Source: Alkalibacillus almallahensis (GTDB lineage Bacteria > Bacillota > Bacilli > Bacillales > Alkalibacillaceae). From it: 64,000 nt of DNA. The translations under genes were made by a program, and so were the position numbers. The notes beneath the pieces were generated by a model, which saw only the letters and a list, made by a program, of their open reading frames with translations, did no database searches and was not told where the DNA came from. Shown here piece after piece: positions 1-8,928 of this stretch. Position 1 is the stretch's first letter, and each line of letters begins with the position of its first letter. The stretch lies in assembly GCF_011761495.1 (NCBI RefSeq), contig NZ_JAASRU010000006.1, positions 62,001 to 126,000 of the forward strand. The letters are read 5' to 3'.

Positions 1-87
1 GAAGTGTACGAATACATCGTCACCGTCTTGGCGCTCGATAAATCCGAAACCTTTTTCTGAATTAAACCATTTAACTGTACCTGTCAT
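1..87 (-). CDS. Cold-shock protein, N-terminal part (cut by window edge)
   Basis: The reverse strand from ATG at 87 reads [20 protein letters not shown] and continues to the window edge. This is the classic CspA/CspB start, including the RNP1 motif KGFGFI, which binds single-stranded nucleic acid as an RNA chaperone. A GAGG ribosome binding site lies just upstream. Only 29 codons are visible of an expected ~66. The family assignment is certain; which csp paralogue it is cannot be told. Confidence 0.95.
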   Translation of the reverse strand, partial: MTGTVKWFNSEKGFGFIERQDGDDVFVHF

Positions 88-335
88 ATATAATGACCTC
101 CTTAATTGTGTTGACAAAAATTGAATCTCGTTACTTACGACATCAATTAAGAGAGGCCTTTCAGTAATCATCGATATCAATCATTTGTTCAACTCTTACT
201 TTACACACTTCTGAACTAAATTGCAACCCCAAACCCTTTAAAATACAAAAACTTTTTTAGAACACCCTATAAAACATGCGTTAATAACACTTTATAACAA
301 TCATATTACATTTTATTTTCAAGCAGGGTTTTGGC
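88..335. other. Intergenic region: csp leader side
   Basis: There is no gene between the start of the cold-shock gene (87, minus strand) and the lipoprotein start (409, plus strand). csp genes usually carry a long structured 5' leader, and the AT-rich stretch here is the right place for one. I could not identify a defined cold box. No other ORF or repeat was seen. Confidence 0.4.
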
Positions 336-364
336 TTGTACTAGTCTAAACCCTCTGCTACAAT
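336..364 (+). promoter_or_regulatory. Sigma-A-like promoter of the SurA-like lipoprotein
   Basis: A -35 TTGTAC (336-341) and a -10 TACAAT (359-364) are separated by 17 bases. The predicted transcript start is near 371, about 38 bases before the ATG at 409, and an AGGATG ribosome binding site lies between. Seen by eye; no expression evidence. Confidence 0.55.
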
Positions 365-408
365 TCACTAACGAAACATTTTATAAACAGCAAAGGATGT
401 GTATTAAC

Positions 409-1239
409 ATGAAAAAGACGCTTTTACTCTTCGTATTAGCGATTCTCGCCAGCGTAATGGTCGCTTGCGGCGGTGATAATAACGATGAAGGCGATTCAAG
501 CAACTCAGAAAATGAAGGTACATCAGAAGAAGAAAGTAACAATGAAAATGGTAACAGTAATGAAGAAAATAGTAATAGCGAAGATGGTAGCAGTGAAGAA
601 TCATCTAACGGCGAAGGTAACTCTGAATCATCAAGCAAAGGTGTTTCAGACGTTGGTGAAGATGAAGTCGTCGCAACTGTTGGTGGAGAAGACATCTTAG
701 GTTCTCGTCTACTTCAAGCTGAACAAACACTAAGTTCACGCTATCAAATGATGGGACAAGATCCTAGTAAGAACGCTGGCGCAATTCGTGATGCAGCTAT
801 GAATCAGGTTGTTAACTCAAAAGTAATTGAACTAGCAGCACTTGAGGCTGGTCTTGAACCTTCTGAAGAAGAAGTGACTAAAGAAGTTGACTCACAAATT
901 AGTTCAATGAAAGAAAAAAATAAGCTTGAATCTAAAGATGCTGTATACGAGCAACTTGGTATGAGCAAAGAAGAGGTAAAAAGTCAAATTCGGTCATCTT
1001 TATTAATCCAAAACTATTTGGATGAAAACATGGAAGAACCAAATGTTTCAGATGAAGACATTCAAAAAGCGTATGAAGACTACAAATCACAAATGAAACA
1101 AGCGGATCAAGAAGCAGAAAGTTTAGAAAAAATGCGTAGTAAATTAAAATCACAAGTCAAACAACAAAAACAACGTGAACAACAACAAACGTTAATTGAA
1201 AATCTAAAAGAAGACACTGAAGTTAACGTTAAAATTTAA
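409..1239 (+). CDS. SurA N-terminal-domain lipoprotein (PrsA/SurA-like chaperone)
   Basis: 276 residues from ATG 409, chosen because the signal peptide MKKTLLLFVLAILASVMVAC starts there after an AGGATG ribosome binding site; the longer frame from 331 has no such signal. The lipobox ends at VAC, so the protein should be lipid-anchored on the outer face of the membrane. Residues ~22-80 are an acidic Ser/Glu/Asn-rich linker. From ~85 it matches the SurA N-terminal chaperone fold (EVVATVGGEDILGSRL, then a helical part rich in Gln/Lys). There is no visible rotamase domain between the helices, so it is probably a holdase and not a full PrsA foldase. It stands alone, ending at a bidirectional terminator. 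Confidence 0.8.
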   Translation: MKKTLLLFVLAILASVMVACGGDNNDEGDSSNSENEGTSEEESNNENGNSNEENSNSEDGSSEESSNGEGNSESSSKGVSDVGEDEVVATVGGEDILGSRLLQAEQTLSSRYQMMGQDPSKNAGAIRDAAMNQVVNSKVIELAALEAGLEPSEEEVTKEVDSQISSMKEKNKLESKDAVYEQLGMSKEEVKSQIRSSLLIQNYLDENMEEPNVSDEDIQKAYEDYKSQMKQADQEAESLEKMRSKLKSQVKQQKQREQQQTLIENLKEDTEVNVKI

Positions 1240-1245
1240 TTAATT

Positions 1246-1283
1246 AAAAAGGCTACTCCGAAAAGTCGGAGTAGCCTTTTTTT
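1246..1283. terminator. Bidirectional terminator between convergent genes
   Basis: Inverted repeat GGCTACTCCG / CGGAGTAGCC, flanked by an A-run on the left and a T-run on the right, so it can end transcripts from both the lipoprotein gene and the opposing SDR gene. Confidence 0.9.
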
Positions 1284-1284
1284 A

Positions 1285-2070
1285 TTAATATTGATACGAT
1301 TGTCCGCCATCAATTGGAATGACTGAAGCATTAATAAAGTTAGCTTGATCAGAGAGTAAGAAAGCGACTAAATATCCGACTTCTTCAGGTTTACCAAACC
1401 GCTTCATTGGGTTAGGCTCAACAAACTGTTCGCCAACTTTTTCCCAGTTATCCGGATCGATCTGTTTTAAGGACCCTTCAACCATTGGCGTCATAATCGC
1501 TCCTGGTGCAATAGCTTTAATGCTAACGCCATATTGACCATATTCAATACCTGAGTTTTTCGTTAAGCCTACAACACCATGTTTACTTGCCGCATAACCA
1601 GATTGATTACCAACTCCACGAATACCTCCTACTGAGGCTGTGTTAACAATTGAACCAGATTCTTGTTTCTTCATCACTTCTAGTACATATTTCATGCCAT
1701 AGAAAACACCGTTCAAATTGATATTAACAACTTTCTCAAATTCATCAGAACCATAATCCTGTGTTAAGTTTTGCTTCCCTTCGATTCCTGCATTATTAAA
1801 GAATCCATCAATTTGTTTAAATGTTTCTACTGTTTGATTAACGTAATTCTTAACTTCATCTTCATTGGAGACATCTGCTCTAATAACGAGTACTTCAACT
1901 GAAGGCGCTACTTCTTGAACTTTCGCTTTTGTCTCATCCAATGCTTCTTGATTAAGGTCTACTAAAGAAAGGCTCGCCCCCTCTTTTGCAACTTGAACTG
2001 CTGCAGCCTGCCCTAAACCAGACCCTGCACCTGTAATCAATACAACTTGATTGTCGAAACGTTTTTGCAT
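1285..2070 (-). CDS. SDR-family NAD(P)-dependent oxidoreductase
   Basis: 261 residues, the normal length for a classical short-chain dehydrogenase. The N-terminal Rossmann motif is TGAGSGLG, NAG follows (FFNNAG), the catalytic serine is in NTASVGG and the active-site pair is YAASK. The C-terminal IPIDGGQS is also typical. An AAGGAGG site precedes the ATG at 2070. The substrate cannot be deduced; the family includes glucose, 3-oxoacyl and alcohol dehydrogenases. It is divergent from a TetR-type regulator that probably controls it. Confidence 0.88.
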   Translation of the reverse strand: MQKRFDNQVVLITGAGSGLGQAAAVQVAKEGASLSLVDLNQEALDETKAKVQEVAPSVEVLVIRADVSNEDEVKNYVNQTVETFKQIDGFFNNAGIEGKQNLTQDYGSDEFEKVVNINLNGVFYGMKYVLEVMKKQESGSIVNTASVGGIRGVGNQSGYAASKHGVVGLTKNSGIEYGQYGVSIKAIAPGAIMTPMVEGSLKQIDPDNWEKVGEQFVEPNPMKRFGKPEEVGYLVAFLLSDQANFINASVIPIDGGQSYQY

Positions 2071-2226
2071 GAATAAACCTCCTTGGTTTACTTTATTATT
2101 GGGTAAACGCTTACATCAAACGACCAAAATTTCATAGCTTTAAATTATGTCATGTCGCTTAATGTTCGTTTATAATTAAAGTATACAACGCTTAGATAAT
2201 CGTACAATCATTAATCTTTAAACATT

Positions 2227-2262
2227 TGTCTATTGTTTAGACAGATTAGTTTCATTTGTCTA
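2227..2262 (+). promoter_or_regulatory. Candidate TetR operator in the SDR/TetR divergent region
   Basis: A perfect inverted repeat TGTCTA-N5-TAGACA (2227-2243) is followed by a further direct half-site TGTCTA (2257-2262), 30 bases after the first. It lies directly before the regulator's GGGAGG site and start codon. Position and symmetry suggest autoregulation. The binding protein is inferred from adjacency only. Confidence 0.6.
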
Positions 2263-2280
2263 AATAAAGGGAGGAATATC

Positions 2281-2883
2281 ATGCAAGAGGAATCCATTCG
2301 ACAAAACCGAACAAAGAACCATTTCAAAATCGCCTTAACTGAATTAATTAAAGAAAAAGGCTTCCACACGATTACAGTAAAGGATCTCGTTCAACAAGCA
2401 CAATATAATCGGAGTACCTTCTATGTTCATTACCATGATAAGTTTGAATTAGCAGAAGAACTCCTACATGAACTGTTAGTCGGATTAGATAAGGCTGTGC
2501 AACTTCCCTATAAGCGCCGTCGAGAAATCAACACTGAGAAATTGACAACCTCAAACTTTGAAATTATTTCTTATGTCTACCAACAACGTTTCTATTTTGA
2601 TTTAATTAACTATGACGATACACTACCTGGTCTCCATCGCAGTCTCCCTAATAAATTCTTAGACATTTATAAAAACTATTTCACATTCGAAACAATCGGT
2701 GACCAACCTGTTAATATGGATTATTTTAAACATTATATCGCCCTCGGCTTCTATGGATTGATTCAGAGTTGGATTCAAAGCGGATTTCAAGAAAGCCAGG
2801 ATGACTTCATCCATGAAGTCATCGAGTTATCCAAAACACATATCCGTTCTGTACAATATATTGGTGACATAAAAAATGGGTAA
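2281..2883 (+). CDS. TetR/AcrR-family transcriptional regulator
   Basis: 200 residues. Start taken at ATG 2281 behind GGGAGG; the frame extends upstream to 2233 but has no ribosome site there and would run through the operator. Residues ~10-55 form the TetR helix-turn-helix (ALTELIKEKGFHTITVKDLVQQAQYNRSTFYVHYHDK, quoted in parts: TITVKDLVQQAQ, STFYVHY). The rest is helical, resembling the C-terminal domain seen in DhaS-like regulators. Divergent from the SDR gene, its most likely target along with itself. Confidence 0.85.
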   Translation: MQEESIRQNRTKNHFKIALTELIKEKGFHTITVKDLVQQAQYNRSTFYVHYHDKFELAEELLHELLVGLDKAVQLPYKRRREINTEKLTTSNFEIISYVYQQRFYFDLINYDDTLPGLHRSLPNKFLDIYKNYFTFETIGDQPVNMDYFKHYIALGFYGLIQSWIQSGFQESQDDFIHEVIELSKTHIRSVQYIGDIKNG

Positions 2884-2886
2884 GTT

Positions 2887-3573
2887 TTATTGTTTCTGTA
2901 ACATCGTTAACCACATAAAAGTTAAGCTTTGTTTTAAATCTTTCGGTAATTGCTCAAGCATGCTATCAGATACAGCTTCCTTATAGATTCCTTCTGAACC
3001 AATAATATGATAACCCTCACGTTCAGCTAATTGCTCGAATTCCCACGGCATCATGGTATTCATAATGACATCTTCCCCGTATAGTCGCTCAAAACTATTA
3101 GCTCTAGGTCCTGCTGTAGGGCCTAAGATGCCAAAACATAAATAGCCTCCAGATCTAACGACTCGCCCTATTTCTCGAAAAGTCTCAGATGGCTTTTCAG
3201 TCCACTCAAGTGAATTGATAGCTAGCACACTATCAAACACACTATCTTCAAATGGTAACTGAGCCATATCAGCTTGTTGAAACTGCAACTGATCCATATC
3301 CTCAGTCAGACGCTCACGACATAAGTCAATCATATCATCCGATAAATCAACGCCTGTTACCTTATAGTCTAACTGCCACAACTTATAAGAGCCGTAGCCA
3401 TCACCACAACCTAAATCTAGAACTGCACTATGCTCCGGCACGAACTGATTAAAAAATGGGATAATGTTACGTCGGCTTCCCTCTTCCCACATGGATTGAC
3501 TTCTAGCGTGCCAGAAATTTGCACGTTCGTTCCATTGTTCTTTTGCTTGATTATGCCAAATGTTCTTTTTCAC
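2887..3573 (-). CDS. Class I SAM-dependent methyltransferase
   Basis: 228 residues from GTG 3573. I prefer this start to ATG 3612 because it has AGAGGG at good spacing and avoids overlapping the upstream gene's last codons. SAM motif I is LDLGCGDGYG, followed by the acidic residue of motif II (VTGVDLS) and by DSVLAINSLEW, the usual Methyltransf_11 layout. Substrate unknown. Thirteen bases downstream of the DUF4269 gene, so probably cotranscribed with it. Confidence 0.82.
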   Translation of the reverse strand: MKKNIWHNQAKEQWNERANFWHARSQSMWEEGSRRNIIPFFNQFVPEHSAVLDLGCGDGYGSYKLWQLDYKVTGVDLSDDMIDLCRERLTEDMDQLQFQQADMAQLPFEDSVFDSVLAINSLEWTEKPSETFREIGRVVRSGGYLCFGILGPTAGPRANSFERLYGEDVIMNTMMPWEFEQLAEREGYHIIGSEGIYKEAVSDSMLEQLPKDLKQSLTFMWLTMLQKQ

Positions 3574-3586
3574 CTTATACACCCTC

Positions 3587-4120
3587 TTAAATATAGTTAT
3601 GTTCCTCACCATAATCCTTTAATCGCTCGAAAGGATTTTGATAATCCAGTCCTAGGCATTCACAGAACGCCGCTTCGGTTGTGAATCCTTCTCTTTTTAA
3701 ATGACGTACATCCTCCATAAACTCTGGATGATCCATCAATATGTGTGCTTCGACCATCATATGTAAATATGCATTTTGCCGCGTTGTGAGTTGATTCATA
3801 CCAAATAACTCAAATTCAAAGCCATAAGCATAGAAATTAGCTTTAACGACAGCTGACCCTTTGACTTCAATTGTTTTGAGTGAAAATGACTTAAATGACT
3901 GATAAGCCTCACTTAACCGTCTAGCAAAATCATCGAGATCATGTACATAAAAAATAATATCAAGATCAGAATCTCCGTCATGGACATTCAATGGAATCGT
4001 ACCACAAACAATCGGATCGTATGATGCTAACTCATCTAAAACGCCAAGCTTTTGAATCGCTTCATAAGCTCGTCTTTGATACGGACTACCTTTCTTTAAA
4101 GCTAATAATGAATCAAACAC
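3587..4120 (-). CDS. DUF4269 nucleotidyltransferase-like protein
   Basis: 177 residues from GTG 4120, behind GGGGGAG. The frame stays open to 4225, but that extension runs through the terminator of the upstream gene, so the later start is right and also fits the family length (~180). Landmarks: KGSPYQRRAYEAI near the start, then ILCGT-like IVCGTIPL followed by DSDLDIIF, a nucleotidyltransferase-like D-x-D pattern. Function of DUF4269 is unknown; membership is from memory of the family. Confidence 0.7.
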   Translation of the reverse strand: MFDSLLALKKGSPYQRRAYEAIQKLGVLDELASYDPIVCGTIPLNVHDGDSDLDIIFYVHDLDDFARRLSEAYQSFKSFSLKTIEVKGSAVVKANFYAYGFEFELFGMNQLTTRQNAYLHMMVEAHILMDHPEFMEDVRHLKREGFTTEAAFCECLGLDYQNPFERLKDYGEEHNYI

Positions 4121-4134
4121 CGTTTCTCCCCCAC

Positions 4135-4175
4135 ATAAAAAAGCCTTATTGGTCTCTATTGTACCAATAAGGCTT
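4135..4175 (-). terminator. Terminator of the ECF sigma/anti-sigma operon
   Basis: On the minus strand a 13-base stem AAGCCTTATTGGT pairs with ACCAATAAGGCTT and is followed by a T-run. It lies 12 bases after the anti-sigma stop codon. Confidence 0.88.
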
Positions 4176-4187
4176 CCAAACTTCGAT

Positions 4188-5237
4188 TTAAGATTCTTTT
4201 TCAATTGTTTCAAGTAATTGTTCAAAGCGTGGCCAGAATCCGTCGCCTGCTCTCATCGGGTAGTGATAATCGATCACGACCACGTTATCACCCAGCGTGC
4301 CTGCAACATAACCTTCACCCGAACGGTAATAGTGCTTGCCTTCAAGCGACGTGTCATAGTTCTCCAAATTCTCTTCTCCTTCAAATTCACCGTCATCAAC
4401 TGTCAATGGATTCACCGCTTCATTAACAGTCATATTGGTAAATACTTGGAGGTTAATCGCTACATCAACTGATTCCGCATTGTTATGGTGAGTAACGATG
4501 CCATCTTCTACGTTATGAGGTGTAAGCCATTCATCCATTTGGTATGTGATACCGTAAGGATTCAACCTAAATGTTGTTACCTCCGTCTGCTCTTCCATCC
4601 CTTCAAGCATGATCGTCCCTTCATCAACTGACACAACCTCAGTCGACAATTCCTCTGTCGTATTTGATGCTTGCTCGAACCGTTCGAGTAATAATGAAGC
4701 TGTTTCATTATCATTAGACACTTGCAAACTAATTTCTCCTGAATTTGGTAGTTCGGATTCAGGTATTGTAACATTCATCGTAAAAGATTCATTCGTCACA
4801 GATTCATCCATGGTCAAATCTGAAATAATAACTGTCTCACTACTCCACGTAATCTGATGCTTAAGATCATAATAACCATCACTAACACCAATTGGGCCAG
4901 TAATCGTATAGTTACCATTTTCCCCTTCAATTTCTGCTTTCTCTACAAATTCTTCAGGTGATATTTTCGCTTCCGCCTCTTCAGAGCTATGATTAGGAGC
5001 AACATTTTGCTGACCTTCATCACCGTCGCTCATTATCCCCAACGTCACAAAAGCAAATAATGCTGCAGCTGCGACACTTGTTCCTGCTACCATCCAACGT
5101 TGGCGTTTTTGACGTTTTTGTTTTTTATGAGCATATTGTTGAATCGATTGGCGCATCTGTTGTTTTCTTTGTTGGTCCATTTGCCATTCCTTCGATTCTT
5201 CTTTCAAAACATCTAATTCATCATGATTCTGACTCAA
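4188..5237 (-). CDS. Membrane-anchored anti-sigma factor of the first ECF pair
   Basis: 349 residues from TTG 5237, seven bases after GGAGG within the 3' end of the sigma gene; the two genes overlap by 17 bases, indicating translational coupling. The N-terminal ~48 residues are cytoplasmic and very basic (AHKKQKRQKRQRW), then one membrane helix (WMVAGTSVAAAALFAFV), then a ~270-residue acidic outer domain with no recognised catalytic motif. This architecture, next to an ECF sigma gene, is that of an anti-sigma factor. No ZAS zinc motif is evident. Signal sensed is unknown. Confidence 0.75.
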   Translation of the reverse strand: MSQNHDELDVLKEESKEWQMDQQRKQQMRQSIQQYAHKKQKRQKRQRWMVAGTSVAAAALFAFVTLGIMSDGDEGQQNVAPNHSSEEAEAKISPEEFVEKAEIEGENGNYTITGPIGVSDGYYDLKHQITWSSETVIISDLTMDESVTNESFTMNVTIPESELPNSGEISLQVSNDNETASLLLERFEQASNTTEELSTEVVSVDEGTIMLEGMEEQTEVTTFRLNPYGITYQMDEWLTPHNVEDGIVTHHNNAESVDVAINLQVFTNMTVNEAVNPLTVDDGEFEGEENLENYDTSLEGKHYYRSGEGYVAGTLGDNVVVIDYHYPMRAGDGFWPRFEQLLETIEKES

Positions 5238-5733
5238 AAGCAACCCCTCCTTTACGCTGAAGTGCTTTAATCGCACGATGATAAGTGGTGCTCACTTTAT
5301 TTTCGGACCATCCTAAGACTTGTGCGGTTTCTGTAACCGAGAATTCTTCGATGCCTCGCAGAAAGACAACATCCCGATAATTAGGCTTTAATTGATTGAT
5401 TAATTCTCGAACATAAACTTTTAATTCAGCATTTTCCACGACTGTCTCGGGCGAATCAACTGTTTTGGGTTGATAGTCTTCCTCATCTATCAATCGTCGC
5501 CAATCTCTTACTTTGTTTTTACGCATTTGATCTGTAGCTAAATTACGAGCAATGCTAATAAGCCATGTTTTAGGGTTCGCATCGCCACGAAATGACTGAT
5601 GGTGATTAATCGCTTTAATAAATACATCTTGGACTAAGTCTTCAACATCTGGCGTCCCTAATCGAAAGACTAAGAATCGATAAATATCATCAGCATATTG
5701 ATCAAACCATTTTATAATCAAATCATCATCCAT
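5221..5733 (-). CDS. ECF-subfamily RNA polymerase sigma factor (first pair)
   Basis: 170 residues, typical for ECF sigma factors. Region 2 is seen in DIYRFLVFRLG..DVEDLVQDVFIKAI and the -10-contacting helix TWLISIARNLATDQMRK; region 4 helix-turn-helix is FSVTETAQVLGWSENKVSTTYHRAIKAL. It is followed by its anti-sigma gene with overlap. Its own promoter (5759-5794) has an ECF-type -10 shared with the second ECF gene of this window, implying autoregulation. I cannot place it in a named group such as SigX or SigM with confidence. Confidence 0.88.
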   Translation of the reverse strand: MDDDLIIKWFDQYADDIYRFLVFRLGTPDVEDLVQDVFIKAINHHQSFRGDANPKTWLISIARNLATDQMRKNKVRDWRRLIDEEDYQPKTVDSPETVVENAELKVYVRELINQLKPNYRDVVFLRGIEEFSVTETAQVLGWSENKVSTTYHRAIKALQRKGGVAFESES

Positions 5734-5758
5734 CTCACGCCCCCACTTTCTGTCTGGA

Positions 5759-5794
5759 TTACTTATTAGACGTTACGAATCAAAAAATCTTACA
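5759..5794 (-). promoter_or_regulatory. ECF-type promoter of the first sigma gene
   Basis: Minus strand: -35-like TGTAAG (5794-5789), a 16-base spacer, then CGTCTAATAAGTAA (5772-5759). CGTC is the usual -10 core for extracytoplasmic-function sigma factors. The same 14 bases occur before the second ECF sigma gene (21637-21650). Confidence 0.7.
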
Positions 5795-5826
5795 CGTTAA
5801 TAAAATCTTCATAATTTCAAACTGTT

Positions 5827-5871
5827 TTTGTGATATATATCACAAATTAAACCTTCTATAGATTAGATAAT
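5827..5871 (+). promoter_or_regulatory. Crp/Fnr-type site and -10 of hmp
   Basis: A perfect palindrome whose core is TGTGA-tatata-TCACA (5829-5844), flanked by symmetric TT/AA. A -10-like GATAAT lies at 5866-5871. The predicted transcript start (~5878) puts the palindrome centre at about -41.5, the position for class II activation by Crp/Fnr proteins. Confidence 0.8.
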
Positions 5872-5900
5872 GAAATTAACTCAAATATGGAGGGTTTCAA

Positions 5901-7121
5901 ATGTTAACAGAACAACAAAAAGATACCATTAAAGCAACAGCTCCAGTATTACGTGAACACGGCACCACGATTACAACACGTTTTTACCAATTGCTTTTCG
6001 AGAAACACCCAGAGCTCTTAAATATATTCAATCAAGCGAATCAAAAACAAGGTAAACAGCAACGCGCTTTAGCTAACTCTATTATCGCATCAGCTGAACA
6101 CATCGACCAATTAGAATCGATTATGCCTGTTGTCGAACAAATTGCACACAAACATCGTAGTTTAGGTATCAAACCTGAACATTACCCAATCGTTGGCGAA
6201 AACTTACTTATTGCGATTAAAGACGTATTAGGTGATGCTGCAACAGATGACATCATGCAAGCTTGGGAAGATGCTTACCAAGTGATTGCTGATATTTTCA
6301 TCAGTGTTGAAGCAGATTTATATGAAGCAACTGAACAACAACCAGGTGGATGGAAAGACTTCAAACCTTTCTACATTTCGGATAAAGTTGTTGAAAGTGA
6401 TGTCATCACATCGTTCTATTTAAAACCAGTTGATGAACAACCACTACCAACTTTCAAATCTGGTCAATATATTAGTGTTAAACTTGATATTCCAAGTGAA
6501 ACCTACACGAATATTCGACAGTACAGTCTTTCATACAAACCGAATCAAGATTATTTCCGAATCAGTGTTAAACGTGAAGATGAGCACGATCCGAACGGTG
6601 TGGTCTCGAATTATTTACACAACGAAGCATCCATTGGTGACCAAGTAGACGTCAGTGCACCTGCAGGTGAATTTACGCTAGACACGAATAGTACAAAACC
6701 ACTCGTTCTGATGGCTGGTGGCGTTGGCATTACACCGCTTATCAATATGCTCCATACAGTCGTAGAGCAACAACCGAATCGACCAGTCTCATTCGTGCAT
6801 GCTGTTCGTAATGGTAATGTTCAAGCTTTCGAACTAGAATTAACGGATTTAGTGTTAGATCATCAACATGTTAACCTTTATACCATTCTATCTCACCCAA
6901 CAGCGGATGATGAGGCCAATAAACATTACCATCATAAAGATTTCATCACCTACGATTGGATGAAGGATCACTTGCCAATGGATGAAGCTGACTTTTATTT
7001 CTGCGGTCCGAAGCCGTTTATGGAAGCTGTTATGAATCATTTAAGTCAACACGGTGTGACCGAAGACCGTCTTAACTTTGAATTCTTCGGCCCACAAGAA
7101 GAACTAGAAACAGTGCAATAA
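5901..7121 (+). CDS. hmp: Flavohaemoprotein, nitric oxide dioxygenase
   Basis: 406 residues, full length. It oxidises NO to nitrate using O2, haem, FAD and NAD(P)H in the cytoplasm. Globin domain residues ~1-137: B10 tyrosine in TTRFYQLLF, proximal histidine in AHKHRSLGIKPEHYPIVGENL. FAD domain: RQYSLSY. NAD domain: GGVGITP, and the C-terminal FEFFGP. GGAGG precedes the ATG. It is monocistronic, preceded by a Crp/Fnr palindrome and ended by a strong hairpin. The likely regulator is the Crp/Fnr protein encoded at 45274-45957, by site match. Confidence 0.96.
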   Translation: MLTEQQKDTIKATAPVLREHGTTITTRFYQLLFEKHPELLNIFNQANQKQGKQQRALANSIIASAEHIDQLESIMPVVEQIAHKHRSLGIKPEHYPIVGENLLIAIKDVLGDAATDDIMQAWEDAYQVIADIFISVEADLYEATEQQPGGWKDFKPFYISDKVVESDVITSFYLKPVDEQPLPTFKSGQYISVKLDIPSETYTNIRQYSLSYKPNQDYFRISVKREDEHDPNGVVSNYLHNEASIGDQVDVSAPAGEFTLDTNSTKPLVLMAGGVGITPLINMLHTVVEQQPNRPVSFVHAVRNGNVQAFELELTDLVLDHQHVNLYTILSHPTADDEANKHYHHKDFITYDWMKDHLPMDEADFYFCGPKPFMEAVMNHLSQHGVTEDRLNFEFFGPQEELETVQ

Positions 7122-7133
7122 CCTCAACCATAT

Positions 7134-7179
7134 AAAACACCTCAGCTTCAAGTTGAATTTCATGAAGCTGAGGTGTTTT
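7134..7179. terminator. Bidirectional terminator between hmp and arsC
   Basis: A 17-base perfect stem AAAACACCTCAGCTTCA / TGAAGCTGAGGTGTTTT, with T-runs possible in both directions. Confidence 0.9.
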
Positions 7180-7184
7180 GGGTT

Positions 7185-7601
7185 TTATTTATGATTCTTC
7201 AATGATTCAATTCGACGTTTGATATCATCTCGAACATCACGAAAAACTTGATTTACTTCTTCTTCGCTTCCTTCTGCTTTAGCTGGGTCAAACAGCCCCC
7301 AGTGATCCGTCTCAACATTTGGCGGTGTAACGGGGCAATTTTCTTTCGCATCACCACAGAGCGTGATCACTAAACTCGCTCTATTCAATAGATCACGATC
7401 AATGACAGCTGATTGCTGATCTCGTATATCAATGCCAACTTCATCCATCATTTCAATCGCTTTTGGATTCACACCATGCGCTTCAATCCCAGCGCTATGA
7501 ACCTCCCACTCATCACCTAATAATTGACGTCCTAATCCTTCAGCCATTTGACTACGACAAGAATTACCCGTACACAAGAAATAAATAATAGGTTTACTCA
7601 T
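7185..7601 (-). CDS. arsC: Arsenate reductase, thioredoxin-coupled ArsC
   Basis: 138 residues from ATG 7601, behind AAGGAG; three further codons upstream in frame start with GTG and are too close to the site. The low-molecular-weight phosphatase-like loop is CTGNSCRSQ, with the other catalytic cysteines in [13 protein letters not shown], the three-cysteine relay of Bacillus/Staphylococcus ArsC. It reduces arsenate to arsenite for export. Last gene of arsR-arsB-arsC, 15 bases after arsB. Confidence 0.95.
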   Translation of the reverse strand: MSKPIIYFLCTGNSCRSQMAEGLGRQLLGDEWEVHSAGIEAHGVNPKAIEMMDEVGIDIRDQQSAVIDRDLLNRASLVITLCGDAKENCPVTPPNVETDHWGLFDPAKAEGSEEEVNQVFRDVRDDIKRRIESLKNHK

Positions 7602-7616
7602 ACAAAACACTCCTTA

Positions 7617-8915
7617 TTAATTCACTAAAATAATTGAGACATACAAGCCGAGTAACGTGATAGCTAGTACTGGAATCGTTAAGATTAACCCGACTTTAAA
7701 GTAGTAGCCCCACGAAATCTTAATCCCTTTCTTCGATAACACATGCAACCATAACAATGTCGCAAGTGAACCAATTGGTGTGATTTTCGGACCTAAGTCA
7801 CTTCCGATCACATTGGCGTAAATTAATGCTTCTTTAATCATACCTGATGTATTCGAGGCCTCAATAGCCAAAGCATCGATCATGACAGTTGGCATATTGT
7901 TCATCAGAGAAGACAAGATCGCAGCAAGAAAGCCCATCGACATCGTCGCAGCCAACAGTCCTTGGCCTGCAGCTGCATCAATCACATTGGCGAGGACGTC
8001 TGTTAGTCCAACATTCCGCAACCCATAAACAACGACATACATTCCAACCGAGAAGAAGACAATATCCCATGGTGCACCTTTGACAACATCGGTTGTTGGA
8101 ACAGCTGGGCTTCGTTTCGCTAAAATGAGAAAGATAACAGCAATCGCCCCTGCCACGAATGACACGTAAAGAAAGTCAACCCACTCACTTGCAAAGTACC
8201 CAACGAGTAAAACAGCTAAGACAAACCACGAAATACGGAACATCTTATGATCTTTAATCGCTTCTTTAGGTTCTTGCAATTCGCTTAAATCATAATTCTT
8301 TGGAATAGATTTTCGGAAGAATAGATATAATACCGCAATACTTGCAATCATTGAAAATAAATTCGGAATAATCATCCGTAATAAATACTCTAAAAAGCCG
8401 ATTTCAAAAAAGTCAGCCGATACAATATTCACAAGGTTACTAATCACTAAAGGGAGTGATGTCGTATCAGCAATGAAACCACTCGCCATAATAAACGGCA
8501 AAATCATCGCCTCTTTGAAATTAAGAGCACGCACCATTGATAAAACAATCGGTGTCAAAATCAATGCCGCTCCATCATTCGCAAATAACGCAGCCACAGC
8601 AGCACCAAGTAATGTCACAAGCACAAACATTTTCACACCATTACCACCGGCGAGTCGTGCCATATGTAAAGCTGCCCATTCAAAGAAGCCAATTTCATCT
8701 AAAATTAGCGAGATAATAATAATCGCAACGAATGCGAATGTCGCATTCCACACAAGCTCCGTTACATCAATGACGTCTTGCACGTTTACAACACCAAAAA
8801 CTAATGCAAGCAATGCACCAGCACAAGCTGTCCAACCAATCCCTAGATTCTTAGGTTGCCAGATGACAAATGTTAACGTAACTAAAAATATGATGATAGC
8901 TATGAATAAATCCAT
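7617..8915 (-). CDS. arsB: Arsenite efflux pump ArsB
   Basis: 432 residues, with about 11-12 hydrophobic segments, matching the ArsB/NhaD (ion transporter superfamily) length. Characteristic stretches include [14 protein letters not shown] and [14 protein letters not shown]. It extrudes arsenite across the cytoplasmic membrane. Sits between arsR and arsC, AAGGAG before the ATG, so the operon order is the common arsRBC. Confidence 0.93.
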   Translation of the reverse strand: MDLFIAIIIFLVTLTFVIWQPKNLGIGWTACAGALLALVFGVVNVQDVIDVTELVWNATFAFVAIIIISLILDEIGFFEWAALHMARLAGGNGVKMFVLVTLLGAAVAALFANDGAALILTPIVLSMVRALNFKEAMILPFIMASGFIADTTSLPLVISNLVNIVSADFFEIGFLEYLLRMIIPNLFSMIASIAVLYLFFRKSIPKNYDLSELQEPKEAIKDHKMFRISWFVLAVLLVGYFASEWVDFLYVSFVAGAIAVIFLILAKRSPAVPTTDVVKGAPWDIVFFSVGMYVVVYGLRNVGLTDVLANVIDAAAGQGLLAATMSMGFLAAILSSLMNNMPTVMIDALAIEASNTSGMIKEALIYANVIGSDLGPKITPIGSLATLLWLHVLSKKGIKISWGYYFKVGLILTIPVLAITLLGLYVSIILVN

Positions 8916-8928
8916 GACGTAAACTCCT

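Noticed and set aside
381-695. Minus-strand ORF of 104 codons opposite the SurA-like lipoprotein
   Set aside because: It is the reverse of a low-complexity Ser/Glu/Asn-coding stretch, giving Leu/Ser-rich nonsense. No ribosome site or family pattern.
3573-3612. Upstream ATG start for the methyltransferase
   Set aside because: It overlaps the preceding gene and lacks a well-placed ribosome site, whereas GTG 3573 has AGAGGG at good spacing.
4121-4225. N-terminal extension of the DUF4269 protein
   Set aside because: It is encoded across the upstream operon's terminator hairpin and does not resemble the family start.
8473-8922. Plus-strand ORF of 149 codons inside arsB
   Set aside because: Antisense shadow of a membrane-protein gene; Ala/Asn/Thr-rich, no ribosome site, while arsB on the other strand is unmistakable.
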